Shown here: positions 28,563-40,544 of the stretch, piece by piece
How positions within the stretch are numbered: the first letter of the stretch is position 1
Layout of the letters: each line of letters starts with the position of its first letter
DNA from: Burkholderia dolosa
Lineage (GTDB): Bacteria; Pseudomonadota; Gammaproteobacteria; Burkholderiales; Burkholderiaceae
Assembly (NCBI RefSeq): GCF_902499135.1
Contig: NZ_CABVPR010000022.1
Span: forward strand, 23,009 to 87,008
Direction of reading: 5' to 3'
Length of the DNA: 64,000 bases
Notes under the pieces: generated by a model
Database searches by the model: none
Told to the model about the DNA's origin: nothing
The model's input: the letters and a program-made list of their open reading frames with translations, nothing else
Position numbers and translations under genes: made by a program

Positions 28563-29783
28563 TCAGTGCGCGTCGACCGACATGCTGCGGATGAACTTGC
28601 GCAGGAACTGCTCGCAGCCGGCGAGCTGCGCGAGCTCGACGTACTCGTTCGGCTTGTGCGCCTGCTCGATGTTGCCGGGCCCGCAGACGACGCTCGGAAT
28701 GCCCGCGCGCTGGAACAGGCCGGCTTCGGTTCCGTATGCGACCTTGCGCTTGTCCTGATCGGCGGTCAGTGCGCGCACGAGCTGCGTGATCGCCGCCTGC
28801 TCGGTCGCGTCGAGGCCGGGCGCCGCGGCGATCTTCGAGAATTCGATCGCCGCGTTCGGGTGCTCGCGCAGCATCTGCGGCAGCAGCGTTTCCTGCGCAT
28901 ACGCTTCGATGCGCGCGAAGATCTGGTCCGGATCGAGCGTCGGCAGGTTGCGGAACTCGAAATCGAACCGGCATTCGGCCGGCACCGTGTTGATCGCGTT
29001 GCCGCCCTGGATCGTGCTCGTCTGCGCGGTCGTGAACGGCACGTCGTACAGCTCGTCGAACGGGCCGTCCGCGCGGAAGCGCTCGGCGATGTCGCGGATA
29101 TGGCAGATGAGGCGCGCCGCGTACTCGATCGCGTTCAGCCCCTTCGGCGTCAGCGACGAGTGGGCCGCGTGGCCGCGCACACAGCAGCGATACGCGTTGA
29201 TGCCCTTGTGCGCGATGATCGGCCGCATGCTGGTCGGCTCGCCGACGATGCAGCCGGACGGCTTCACGCCGCGCTTGACGAGATCGGCGATCATCAGCGG
29301 CGCGCCCGCGCAGCCGATTTCCTCGTCGTAGGACAGCGCGAAATGGATCGGCTTCGCGAGCTTCGTCGCCTGCATCTCGGGCAGCAGCGCGAGCGCCGCG
29401 CCGATGAAGCCCTTCATGTCGCACGTGCCGCGGCCGTACAGCCGATCGTCGCGGACTTCCGGCGCGAACGGATCGCTGTCCCATTGCTGGCCGTCGACCG
29501 GCACGACGTCGGTGTGTCCCGACAGTACGATGCCGCCGTCCGTCGAACCGTCGTGCGCAGGCACCGTCGCGAACAGGTTCGCCCAGCCTTCGCGCGGGTC
29601 GTGCGTGAGCGTCGACGTGATGCCTTTCGCGGCGAGCGCGTCGCGCACCGTCTCGATCAGCCCGAGGTTCGGCACGCGGCTCGTGGTATCCATCGACACC
29701 AGTTGCTTGACCCACGGCAGGCTGACGGGCGAAGCGTCGCGTTGATCGGCGGCGGACTGCGCCGTCGCGTCGAGAGTGGACAT
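28563..29783 (-). CDS. argE: Acetylornithine deacetylase (M20 family)
   Basis: ArgE hydrolyses N-acetylornithine to ornithine in arginine biosynthesis. The 406-residue M20 metallopeptidase has the metal ligands in VLSGHTDVVPVDG (His, then Asp), GRGTCDMKGF (Asp), the catalytic EE pair in ALSYDEEIGC, and a dimerisation domain in the middle (GHAAHSSLTPKGLNAIEYA). The IQGGNAINTVP and GPGNIEQAHKPNE blocks fit ArgE. The ATG at 29783 follows CGGAG. As many betaproteobacteria use ArgJ, a role in degrading other acyl-amino acids is an alternative. Confidence 0.9.
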   Translation of the reverse strand: MSTLDATAQSAADQRDASPVSLPWVKQLVSMDTTSRVPNLGLIETVRDALAAKGITSTLTHDPREGWANLFATVPAHDGSTDGGIVLSGHTDVVPVDGQQWDSDPFAPEVRDDRLYGRGTCDMKGFIGAALALLPEMQATKLAKPIHFALSYDEEIGCAGAPLMIADLVKRGVKPSGCIVGEPTSMRPIIAHKGINAYRCCVRGHAAHSSLTPKGLNAIEYAARLICHIRDIAERFRADGPFDELYDVPFTTAQTSTIQGGNAINTVPAECRFDFEFRNLPTLDPDQIFARIEAYAQETLLPQMLREHPNAAIEFSKIAAAPGLDATEQAAITQLVRALTADQDKRKVAYGTEAGLFQRAGIPSVVCGPGNIEQAHKPNEYVELAQLAGCEQFLRKFIRSMSVDAH

Positions 29784-29819
29784 GGCAAAACTCCGTCGGA
29801 TGAATGCGAAAATCATACT

Positions 29820-29850
29820 CAAAAACGGGTCGGGCCGCCTTCGCGGCCCG
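29820..29850 (-). terminator. Intrinsic terminator of mfd
   Basis: On the minus strand CGGGCCGC-GAAG-GCGGCCCG is followed after five bases by TTTTT. It lies 26 bp past the mfd stop. Confidence 0.75.
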
Positions 29851-29875
29851 CCGTGCGGTGCAGCATCGCGCGCCG

Positions 29876-33346
<3,471 letters not shown>

Positions 33347-33452
33347 AGGGACGGCTGGGGTGGCGTGCACGGCGCAGCGCGGCGCGCCGGTCGGGACGAA
33401 AGACCTATTATAAAATCCGCTTCTCGATTTCATCTTTCCGGCGCTTTCTTTC

Positions 33453-34163
33453 GTGACTCCCCGACTCTTCGCCCTGATTCCCTGCGCCGGCACGGGCAGC
33501 CGCTCCGGCTCGGCCGTGCCGAAGCAATACCGCACGCTGGCCGGCCGCGCGCTCCTGCATTACACGCTCGCCGCGTTCGACGCGTGCAGCGAATTCGCGC
33601 AGACCCTCGTCGTGCTCGCGCCGGACGACACGCATTTCGATGCGCGCCGCTTCGCGGGCCTGCGCTTCGCGGTGCGCCGCTGCGGCGGCGCGTCGCGGCA
33701 GGCGTCGGTGCTGAACGGGCTGCTCGAGCTCGCCGAATTCGGCGCGGCCGATCACGACTGGGTGCTCGTGCACGACGCCGCACGGCCCGGCATCACGCCC
33801 GAGCTTATTCGCGCGCTCGTCGCGACGCTGAAGGACGACGCGGTCGGCGGCATCGTCGCGCTGCCGGTCGCGGACACGCTCAAGCGCGTGCCGGCCGGCG
33901 GCGACGCGATCGCGCGCACCGAGCCGCGCGACGCGCTGTGGCAGGCGCAGACGCCGCAGATGTTCCGCATCGGCATGCTGCGCGACGCGATCCTGCGCGC
34001 GCAGCGCGAAGGGCACGACCTGACCGACGAAGCGAGCGCGATCGAATGGGCGGGCCATACGCCGCGCGTCGTGCAGGGCAGCCTGCGCAACTTCAAGGTC
34101 ACGTATCCCGAAGATTTCGCGCTCGCGGAGGCGATTCTCGCGCGCACCGCGCACGCTTCCTGA
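33453..34163 (+). CDS. ispD: 2-C-methyl-D-erythritol 4-phosphate cytidylyltransferase
   Basis: IspD makes CDP-methylerythritol in the MEP isoprenoid pathway. The 236-residue protein has the nucleotide-binding [20 protein letters not shown] at residues 6-25, with Gly-rich loop and Lys, the [11 protein letters not shown] block, and the Arg/Lys of [15 protein letters not shown]. It starts with GTG at 33453. The ispF gene follows 26 bp later, the usual pair. Confidence 0.96.
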   Translation: MTPRLFALIPCAGTGSRSGSAVPKQYRTLAGRALLHYTLAAFDACSEFAQTLVVLAPDDTHFDARRFAGLRFAVRRCGGASRQASVLNGLLELAEFGAADHDWVLVHDAARPGITPELIRALVATLKDDAVGGIVALPVADTLKRVPAGGDAIARTEPRDALWQAQTPQMFRIGMLRDAILRAQREGHDLTDEASAIEWAGHTPRVVQGSLRNFKVTYPEDFALAEAILARTAHAS

Positions 34164-34189
34164 CTTTCCCCATCTCAATCGGAACACGC

Positions 34190-34675
34190 ATGGACTTCAG
34201 AATCGGACAAGGCTACGACGTGCATCAGCTCGTCCCGGGGCGCCCGCTCATCATCGGCGGCGTGACGATTCCGTACGAGCGCGGCCTGCTCGGTCACTCG
34301 GATGCCGACGTGCTGCTGCACGCGATCACCGACGCGCTGTTCGGCGCGGCGGCGCTCGGCGATATCGGCCGTCATTTCTCCGACACCGACGCCGCGTTCA
34401 AGGGTGCGGACAGCCGCGTGCTGCTGCGCGAATGCGTCGCACGCGTGAAGGCGGCCGGCTTCGCGATCCAGAACGTCGACAGTACCGTGATCGCACAGGC
34501 GCCGAAGCTCGCGCCGCATATCGAAGGGATGCGTGCGAACATCGCGGCCGATGTCGGGCTGCCGCTCGATCGTGTGAACGTGAAGGCGAAGACCAACGAG
34601 AAGCTCGGCTATCTCGGGCGCGGCGAAGGGATCGAGGCGCAGGCGGCGGCGCTGCTGGTGAAGCAAAGCGCATGA
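34190..34675 (+). CDS. ispF: 2-C-methyl-D-erythritol 2,4-cyclodiphosphate synthase
   Basis: IspF cyclises the CDP-ME-2-phosphate intermediate with release of CMP. The 161-residue protein opens [20 protein letters not shown] with metal ligands Asp9 and His11, then [22 protein letters not shown] with the third ligand His, and ends with [20 protein letters not shown]. Length and sequence are typical of the trimeric enzyme. It is co-transcribed with ispD. Confidence 0.97.
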   Translation: MDFRIGQGYDVHQLVPGRPLIIGGVTIPYERGLLGHSDADVLLHAITDALFGAAALGDIGRHFSDTDAAFKGADSRVLLRECVARVKAAGFAIQNVDSTVIAQAPKLAPHIEGMRANIAADVGLPLDRVNVKAKTNEKLGYLGRGEGIEAQAAALLVKQSA

Positions 34676-34726
34676 CGAAGCCAAGCGCGTAACGCGGCCG
34701 CGCCGCGGTGTGCCGCGTAAACGACA

Positions 34727-34752
34727 AAATGCCACGCGCTTGCGTGGCATTT
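34727..34752. terminator. Bidirectional terminator between ispF and ahpD
   Basis: AAATGCCACGC and GCGTGGCATTT form a perfect 11-bp stem around a four-base loop. A and T tracts on the two sides let it work for both convergent transcripts. Confidence 0.8.
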
Positions 34753-34796
34753 GTCATTTCGGCGGCCGGCGCGGCGTCGGCCGCGCGCCGTCCGTC

Positions 34797-35324
34797 TTAC
34801 TCGCCTTCGGCGGCGATCACCTGCGCGGCGGCGTTGATCACCGACGCGATGCGGCCGACGTCGCGCAGCTGCGTGACGGTCATCCCTTGCTCGTTCTTCA
34901 GCAGCGCATAGTGCGACTTCACGCAGAAGTGGCACTTGCCGACGATCGACGCGGCGAGCGCGTACATCTCGAAGCGGCGCTTGTCGACGCCGCCGTGCGA
35001 CGCGTACGCACCCATTCGCAGCTCGGCGCGCTGGGTCTTCAGGTCCGCGTCGTCGGCCATCTCGACGTACGGATACCACGTGTTGTTCATCCCCATCAGC
35101 GCGGCCGCGGTCAGCGCGGCGTTCGTCTCTTCGGGCGACAGCACGCCGGCCTCGCGGATCGTCTTCACGAGCACCGTGCTCTTCGCGGCGACAGCGGCCG
35201 CGAGCGCGACGCCCACTGCATCGTTGCCTTCGAGCGACGAGCGCGAGATCGTGCCGTCGAGGTTCAGACGGATGTCCTTCGCGTAGTCGGGAATACGTGC
35301 CTTAATCGAGTCGATGAATTCCAT
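34797..35324 (-). CDS. ahpD: Alkylhydroperoxidase AhpD (carboxymuconolactone decarboxylase-like)
   Basis: AhpD regenerates AhpC and has peroxidase activity of its own. The 175-residue helical protein has the catalytic CxxC with its relay His in VGKCHFCVKSHYALL, and the conserved GMNNTWYPYVEMADD and LRMGAYASHGGVDKRRFE blocks. It lies 77 bp downstream of ahpC on the same strand, with a terminator-like hairpin in between, so it may be expressed at a lower level by read-through. Pairing of AhpC with AhpD, in place of AhpF, is known in other bacteria. Confidence 0.92.
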   Translation of the reverse strand: MEFIDSIKARIPDYAKDIRLNLDGTISRSSLEGNDAVGVALAAAVAAKSTVLVKTIREAGVLSPEETNAALTAAALMGMNNTWYPYVEMADDADLKTQRAELRMGAYASHGGVDKRRFEMYALAASIVGKCHFCVKSHYALLKNEQGMTVTQLRDVGRIASVINAAAQVIAAEGE

Positions 35325-35350
35325 TGATATCTCCTATGAATTGGCCGTTA

Positions 35351-35385
35351 AAAAAGCCCGCAGGCAGGATGCGTGCCGCGGGCTT
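35351..35385 (-). terminator. Terminator or attenuator between ahpC and ahpD
   Basis: On the minus strand AAAGCCCGC and GCGGGCTTT form a stem around a 15-base loop, followed by TTTTTT-like sequence, 17 bp past the ahpC stop. Partial read-through would set the ahpC:ahpD ratio. Confidence 0.7.
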
Positions 35386-35401
35386 TCGTGCATCGATGCG
35401 C

Positions 35402-35950
35402 TTACAGCGTTGCGCCGCCGATTGCGCGGTTGCACGGGCACAGTTCGTCCGTTTGCAGGCCGTCCAGAATGCGCAGGATTTCTTCCGGGCTGCGGCCGAC
35501 GTTCAGGTTGTTCACCGAAACGTGCTGGATCGTGTTGTCCGGATCGACGATGAACGTCGCGCGCAGTGCGACGCCGGCTTCCTTGTCGCGCACGCCGAGC
35601 TGGTCGATCAGTTCGCCCTTGACGTCGCCGAACGAGTAGTGGTTCAGCTTGTCGAGATCCTTGTGCTCACGGCGCCATGCGAGCTTCACGAATTCGTTGT
35701 CCGAGCTGCCGCCGAGCAGCACGGCGTCGCGCTCTTCGAACTGCTTCGCGAGCTTCGCGAATTCGACGATTTCCGTCGGGCACACGAACGTGAAGTCCTT
35801 CGGATAGAAGTAGATGATCTTCCACTTGCCCGGGAACGACGTTTCGGTGACGGTCTCGAACGCCGACTGGCCGTTTTCCTCGTGATTGTTGAAGCCCGGC
35901 TTCGCGGCTACGACGGTGAAAGCTTCGAGTTTATCGCCCACGGTTTTCAT
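35402..35950 (-). CDS. ahpC: Peroxiredoxin AhpC
   Basis: AhpC reduces hydrogen peroxide, organic peroxides and peroxynitrite. The 182-residue protein has the peroxidatic Cys in FTFVCPTEIVEFA and the C-terminal Cys pair in DELCPCNRAIGG. The double-Cys CPC tail matches AhpC forms that are reduced by AhpD rather than AhpF. The ATG at 35950 follows AGGAGT. A consensus-like promoter lies about 85 bp upstream. Confidence 0.96.
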   Translation of the reverse strand: MKTVGDKLEAFTVVAAKPGFNNHEENGQSAFETVTETSFPGKWKIIYFYPKDFTFVCPTEIVEFAKLAKQFEERDAVLLGGSSDNEFVKLAWRREHKDLDKLNHYSFGDVKGELIDQLGVRDKEAGVALRATFIVDPDNTIQHVSVNNLNVGRSPEEILRILDGLQTDELCPCNRAIGGATL

Positions 35951-36032
35951 GCGGATACTCCTGTATGAGTTGGGAAGAAGACAGAGTCAAGCTACCTCGG
36001 TGCTGCAACGATGGTGTGACAGCATGGGGACG

Positions 36033-36061
36033 ACTATAACACTATTAGTGTAACGATTCAA
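36033..36061 (-). promoter_or_regulatory. ahpC promoter with palindrome in the spacer
   Basis: On the minus strand TTGAAT (36061-36056) is followed after 17 bp by TATAGT (36038-36033), a good sigma-70 promoter. The spacer contains ACACTAATAGTGT (36051-36039), a perfect inverted repeat with a one-base centre. A protein bound there would lie between the -35 and -10 boxes. It does not match the four-part OxyR pattern well. Confidence 0.65.
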
Positions 36062-36139
36062 TAGATTTTGACTAACGATCCCCATAGATTTTCTCAACCG
36101 CGGCGATAGTGTGACGCGCAAGAACCGTGCGTGCGCGTG

Positions 36140-37501
36140 TCACGACGTCGCACGCGTCCTGCCGGCGGCGGGGAACTCGAGCGTGACTTCGAGCCCGCCT
36201 TCCGGGCTGCGATTGCGCAGGCGCAGCGCGCCGCGATAGCGGCCGACGAGCCGCAGCACGATCGCCATCCCGAGGCCGGTGCCGTCGGCCTTCGAGCGCG
36301 CGGCGTCGACGCGGTAGAACGGCCGCATCACGAGCGGTAGCTGGTCCTCCGGAATGCCGGGGCCTTCGTCGCTCACCGACAGTTCGACGCGCGCGTGCGA
36401 TACGCGCGTCTCCAGCGTGATGCGCGAGATGCCGTCGTGCCTGCTTTGCCCATATTTGCGCGCGTTCTCGACGAGATTGCCGATCACGCGGCGCATGTCG
36501 GTTTCGTCGGCCTCGATGATCGCGGTCGGCGCGAGCCGCGTGCGGATGTCGACGCCGTCCTCGCTCGATACGCGCGCGGCGACTTCCTGCGCGATCGTCG
36601 ACAGATCGACCGGTTCCGGCTTGCGCTGCGTCGGCCGCGCATAGTCGATGAACGCGGCGATGATGCGGTCCATCTGCTCGATGTCGTCGACCATCGCGTC
36701 TTTCGTCGCCTGGTCCGACGGGCTCATCTCGGTCTCGAGACGCAGCCGCGCGAGCGGCGTGCGCAGATCGTGCGAAATGCCGGCGAGCATCAGCGCGCGA
36801 TCGGCCTCGAGCTGCTCGAGGTCGCGCACCATCTGGTTGAAGCTGCGGTTGGTTTCGGCGGCGACGCCCATCCCGCGTTCGGGCAGCGGCTCCGGCGCCT
36901 GGCCCGAGCCGACCTGACGCGCGGCGAGCGCGAGCCGCGAGAACGGCCGGTTCACGAGGCTCGTGATGAACGCGGAGCCGAACAGCGACAGCGCGAGCGC
37001 GAACAGTCCCCAGCCGGCCCATTGCAGGCCGGTGACCGTATCGAGCTGATCGCGGTCGAGCGCGACCCAGTAGTCGTCGTCGTCGATCTTGAAGCTGATC
37101 CACACGCCCGGAATGTCGTTGACCGACTGCGCGATCACGGTGTCGTCGCCGAGCCGGCTGCGAATGTCGTGTTCGATCAGCCGGTTCAGCGATTCGTCGG
37201 GCTGCAGCTTGAACTTGTCGGTTTTCTCGCGCGGGTACACGCGCACGCCCTCGTTGCTCTCGAGATCCTGCAGCAGCGCGCGCCGCAGATCGGGATCGGA
37301 GTAGAGCAGCGCGGTGCGCGTGAGCTTCACGATCGCGACGAGCTGAAGTGCGACGCGCTGCGCGCGCGGCTCGCGCTCGATCACGCGAAAGCTTTGAAAC
37401 CACGCGGTGAGACTCACCGAGATCAGCAGCGCGATCAGCAGGAAGGTGCGCCAGAACAGACCGCCGAACGCGAGCTGCAGGAGGCGCCGGTCGATACGCA
37501 T
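36140..37501 (-). CDS. envZ: Sensor histidine kinase, EnvZ type
   Basis: The 453-residue protein has two membrane segments, at about 16-36 and 160-185, enclosing a periplasmic sensor of some 125 residues. A HAMP linker (NRPFSRLALAARQVGSG) comes next, then the phosphoacceptor His in LAGISHDLRTPLARLRLE. The ATPase has N box NLVENARKYG, G1 box SDEGPGIPE and G2 box DGTGLGMAI. It lies 40 bp downstream of the response-regulator gene, the usual ompR-envZ order. The stimulus may be osmolarity, by analogy only. Confidence 0.92.
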   Translation of the reverse strand: MRIDRRLLQLAFGGLFWRTFLLIALLISVSLTAWFQSFRVIEREPRAQRVALQLVAIVKLTRTALLYSDPDLRRALLQDLESNEGVRVYPREKTDKFKLQPDESLNRLIEHDIRSRLGDDTVIAQSVNDIPGVWISFKIDDDDYWVALDRDQLDTVTGLQWAGWGLFALALSLFGSAFITSLVNRPFSRLALAARQVGSGQAPEPLPERGMGVAAETNRSFNQMVRDLEQLEADRALMLAGISHDLRTPLARLRLETEMSPSDQATKDAMVDDIEQMDRIIAAFIDYARPTQRKPEPVDLSTIAQEVAARVSSEDGVDIRTRLAPTAIIEADETDMRRVIGNLVENARKYGQSRHDGISRITLETRVSHARVELSVSDEGPGIPEDQLPLVMRPFYRVDAARSKADGTGLGMAIVLRLVGRYRGALRLRNRSPEGGLEVTLEFPAAGRTRATS

Positions 37502-37541
37502 GGGACGGGCCGTGGACAGGCGAAACCGGAGAGGAAAAAGA

Positions 37542-38267
37542 TCAGGCGGCGCCGTCCGGAATGAACACGTAGCCGAGACCCCAGACGGTCTGGATGAAAC
37601 GCGGGCTGCCCGGATCCGGCTCGATCAGCTTGCGCAGGCGCGAGATCTGCACGTCGAGGCTGCGGTCGAACACTTCGTATTCGCGGCCGCGTGCGAGCTC
37701 CATCAGCTTCTCGCGCGACAGCGGCTGGCGCGGGTGACGCGCGAACACCTTCAGCACCGAGAATTCGCCGGTCGTCAACGGAATCTCCTGACCGGATTTC
37801 GTCAGCGTGCGCGTCGCGAGATTCAGCGAGAACTCGCCGAATTCGAACACCTCGGTGGTTTCCGACGGCGCGCCCGGCAGTTCGGCCGGCGCCTGGCGGC
37901 GCAGCACCGCGTGGATGCGCGCGACGAGTTCGCGCGGATTGAACGGCTTCGGCAGATAGTCGTCCGCGCCCATCTCGAGGCCGACGATGCGGTCGACGTC
38001 CTCACCCTTCGCGGTGAGCATGATGATCGGCGTGCGGTCGTTGCTGCCGCGCAGCCGGCGGCAGATCGACAGGCCGTCTTCGCCGGGCAGCATCAGATCG
38101 AGGACGAGCAGATCGAAACGCTCGCGCACCCAGAGCTTGTTCATCGCGGTCGCGTTTTCCGCGACATAGACGTTGAAGCCCTGTTCGCCGAGGTAGCGGC
38201 GCAGCAGATCGCGCAGGCGCGGGTCGTCGTCGACGACGAGAATCTTGGAGGGGTTTTTCGTTTCCAT
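37542..38267 (-). CDS. ompR: Response regulator, OmpR type
   Basis: The 241-residue protein has a receiver domain with acidic pocket VVDDDPRLRD, phosphoacceptor Asp in LLVLDLMLPGEDG and the conserved Lys of PKPFNPRE, then a winged-helix DNA-binding domain (YEVFDRSLDVQISRLRKL, TVWGLGYVFIP). Start METKNPSK at 38267 is chosen over an ATG nine bases upstream. The pair with envZ is co-transcribed. A 10-bp-phased direct repeat lies 54 bp upstream. Confidence 0.93.
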   Translation of the reverse strand: METKNPSKILVVDDDPRLRDLLRRYLGEQGFNVYVAENATAMNKLWVRERFDLLVLDLMLPGEDGLSICRRLRGSNDRTPIIMLTAKGEDVDRIVGLEMGADDYLPKPFNPRELVARIHAVLRRQAPAELPGAPSETTEVFEFGEFSLNLATRTLTKSGQEIPLTTGEFSVLKVFARHPRQPLSREKLMELARGREYEVFDRSLDVQISRLRKLIEPDPGSPRFIQTVWGLGYVFIPDGAA

Positions 38268-38320
38268 GAGCGGCATCTTATCGCGAATGAGAAATGACGC
38301 ACGGTCGCACATTTTCGCGC

Positions 38321-38336
38321 GTTACAGTCGGTTACA
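38321..38336. promoter_or_regulatory. GTTACA-N4-GTTACA direct repeat upstream of ompR
   Basis: GTTACAGTCGGTTACA repeats a hexamer with a 10-bp period, the spacing at which OmpR-family regulators bind as head-to-tail dimers. Its position suggests autoregulation of ompR-envZ. The assignment is inferred. Confidence 0.45.
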
Positions 38337-38359
38337 AAATTTACCCGTAGTGTCGCGCG

Positions 38360-38392
38360 GAGTAAAGGCAGGCTATATAGATTCCTTTACTC
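38360..38392. promoter_or_regulatory. Inverted repeat flanking a TATATA box
   Basis: GAGTAAAGG (38360-38368) and CCTTTACTC (38384-38392) are perfect 9-bp inverted arms around a 15-bp spacer. The spacer holds TATATA at 38374-38379. It could be an operator over a -10 box of either ompR or the divergent small exported protein gene, or an RNA hairpin in a leader. Confidence 0.4.
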
Positions 38393-38533
38393 GAAGCCGA
38401 AATTCGGTAGATACTCCCTCCACTTCATCTTTCATCTTTGCACACCCGAATTCCGCAGGGTTTTTCAAGTACCAGAGGTAGCCGGTTGCCGCGTGACGAA
38501 GGGAACAAATCGACCAAAGAAGCGAGGACGGTC

Positions 38534-38812
38534 ATGCGATCTGCCCGGATTGCACTGATGCTGACGATCGTGCTTGCCGGTCCGTATGCGTCGAACTTCG
38601 CGTATGCGCAGCGCCCCGAGCAGGGCGCATCGTCGCGCAAGCTGCCGCGCGGCAAGGCGCCGCAGCCCGACCGCAGCGCCGACACGACCGCGCGCTCCGC
38701 GGTGCCTCCCGATCTCGAACAGCGCCGCCGCGACGGCCACATGACGCCCGAAGAACGTCATCTGCTGCGTCAGCACATCGAGGATGCCGTTCGCGAGCTG
38801 TACAAGCGCTGA
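38534..38812 (+). CDS. Small exported protein of unknown function
   Basis: The 92-residue protein has a signal peptide, MRSARIALMLTIVLAGPYASNFAYAQ, ending in an AYA-type cleavage site (written here as two parts: basic start MRSAR and hydrophobic core IALMLTIVLAG). The mature part is short, charged and Pro/Arg-rich, ending RHLLRQHIEDAVRELYKR, which looks like an amphipathic helix. I do not recognise the family. It is divergent from ompR and 124 bp upstream of the DUF1800 gene. Confidence 0.7.
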   Translation: MRSARIALMLTIVLAGPYASNFAYAQRPEQGASSRKLPRGKAPQPDRSADTTARSAVPPDLEQRRRDGHMTPEERHLLRQHIEDAVRELYKR

Positions 38813-38936
38813 AGCGCGATCGCCGCGGTCGTTCGCATCGCGGAAAAATTCCGTAGCAATTTCTCCGTCAACTCGGATGCGGCGGATGCCGTTGAACGGG
38901 CATCCGCACCGCCGGTGCGTTCCGGGAGTCCTGACG

Positions 38937-40472
38937 ATGAAAGCGAACGTTGTCGCAGCGGTGCCGTCGCCTGCGATGCAGACGCCGCTCGACGCGGACG
39001 ATGCATTGTTCTTTCTGGCCCGTACCGGCTTCTCGCCCGCGCCCGCCGACGTCGCGCGCATCGTCGGGATGACGCGTGCGCAGGCGATCGACGATGCGCT
39101 CGGCAACGTGCGCCGCGAGCCCGTCACGACGTGGCCGGACTGGATCGACGACCTGCCGCCGCCGCGCGCGCAGCGTCACGCATGGACGCCCGACATGCGG
39201 CGCGACGCGCTGCGCGAGCGCCATCGCCGCTACGACGCGCTGCGCGAGCGCCATCGCCGCTACGACGCGCTGCGCGCCGCGTGGATCGCCGAGATGATCG
39301 CGACGCCGTCGCCGTTGACCGAGCGCATGACGCTGTTCTGGCATGGCCACTTCACGTCCGGCGAGGACAAGGTCCCGTATCCGCAGACGATGGCCGCGCA
39401 GAACGCGCTGTTTCGCCGCGAGGCGCTCGGCAACTTCGGCACGCTGCTGCATGCGGTCGCGAAGGATCCGGCGATGCTGCAGTATCTCGACGGCGCGAGC
39501 AATCGCAAGGGGCGCCCGAACGAGAATTTCGCACGCGAAGTGATGGAGCTGTTCACGCTCGGCGAAGGGCGCTACGCGCAGCACGACGTGACCGGGGCCG
39601 CGCGCGCGATGACGGGCTGGACGCTCGACCCCGATACGCTGCGCTTCATCGTGCGGCCCGAATGGCACGACGCAGGCGACAAGACGATACTCGGCGAGAC
39701 CGGGCCGTTCGACGGCGATGCATTCATCGACATCCTGCTGAAGCACCGCGACACCGCGCGCTTCGTCGCCGGCAAGCTGTGGCGCGAGTTCGTGTCCGAT
39801 ACGCCGGATGCGGCCGCGCTCGACGGCGTCGCCGAACGGTTTCGCGCGAGCGGTTACGAGATTCGCGCGGCGCTCGCCGCGCTATGGTCGACCGATGCGT
39901 TCTGGGATCCGCGCAATCGCGGCGTGCTCGTGAAGTCGCCGGTCGAGTTCGTGGTCGGGTCGGTGCGGATGTTCGACGTCGCGTACGGCGATCCGCAGAC
40001 GCTCGCGAACACCGTGCGCACGCTCGGGCAGACGCTGTTCTATCCGCCGAACGTGAAGGGCTGGCCGGGCGGCGCGACGTGGATCAACAGCACGACGCTG
40101 CTCGCGCGCAAGCAATTCGTCGAACAATTGTTCCGCGCGACCGAGACGGCCGGCATGCGGCCGGCCGCGCATGCAATGCCCGCGTCGTCGGATGCGCGCT
40201 CGCGCGCGATGCACGTGATCGATCCCGCCGCGTCTGCCGCCGACATGCGCGGCGGTGCGGGCAAACCGGCGCGCGGCGGTTTGCGCTTCGACCTCGAGCG
40301 CTGGCTCGCGCAGTATCGCGCGCGACCGCAAGCAATCGCCGGGCTGTCTACCGAACTGCAGCTGCAGCATGCGGTGCTGCCCGTGTCGCCGGTCGCCGCG
40401 ATCGATACGGATTCGACCGGCAGCGCGTATCTGGAAGCGCTGCTGATGGATCCGGCCTACCAGCTGAAATGA
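38937..40472 (+). CDS. DUF1800 family protein
   Basis: The 511-residue protein matches DUF1800: ADDALFFLARTGFSPAPADV near the N-terminus, LTERMTLFWHGHFTS, NENFAREVMELFTLGEG, ARAMTGWTLD and a C-terminal WP.NVKGWPGG..WI block. Function is unknown. These proteins are nearly always encoded beside a DUF1501 protein, as here. Near residues 90-112 the peptide DALRERHRRY is repeated in tandem, reflecting a 30-bp DNA duplication. The ATG at 38937 is taken because GGGAGT lies just upstream. No clear signal peptide is visible. Confidence 0.88.
   Translation: MKANVVAAVPSPAMQTPLDADDALFFLARTGFSPAPADVARIVGMTRAQAIDDALGNVRREPVTTWPDWIDDLPPPRAQRHAWTPDMRRDALRERHRRYDALRERHRRYDALRAAWIAEMIATPSPLTERMTLFWHGHFTSGEDKVPYPQTMAAQNALFRREALGNFGTLLHAVAKDPAMLQYLDGASNRKGRPNENFAREVMELFTLGEGRYAQHDVTGAARAMTGWTLDPDTLRFIVRPEWHDAGDKTILGETGPFDGDAFIDILLKHRDTARFVAGKLWREFVSDTPDAAALDGVAERFRASGYEIRAALAALWSTDAFWDPRNRGVLVKSPVEFVVGSVRMFDVAYGDPQTLANTVRTLGQTLFYPPNVKGWPGGATWINSTTLLARKQFVEQLFRATETAGMRPAAHAMPASSDARSRAMHVIDPAASAADMRGGAGKPARGGLRFDLERWLAQYRARPQAIAGLSTELQLQHAVLPVSPVAAIDTDSTGSAYLEALLMDPAYQLK
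39204..39276 (+). repeat. Tandem 30-bp repeat inside the DUF1800 gene
   Basis: The 30-bp unit at 39204-39233 is repeated without a change at 39234-39263, and a third partial copy follows to 39276. Each unit encodes DALRERHRRY, so copy changes keep the frame. The identity at every base indicates a recent slippage event. Confidence 0.9.
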
Positions 40473-40544
40473 CATCGGCGACGAAATGACGAACCATGCC
40501 GACGACGCAGCGCCTGCGTCGCGCGGCGAACCGAAGGATGCGCG

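Noticed and set aside
36033-36064. An OxyR site at the ahpC promoter
   Set aside because: ATAG and CTAT elements occur, but not at the 11-bp steps required for the tetrameric OxyR pattern.
39204-39276. A CRISPR-like array
   Set aside because: The units are contiguous without spacers and lie in frame inside a coding gene.
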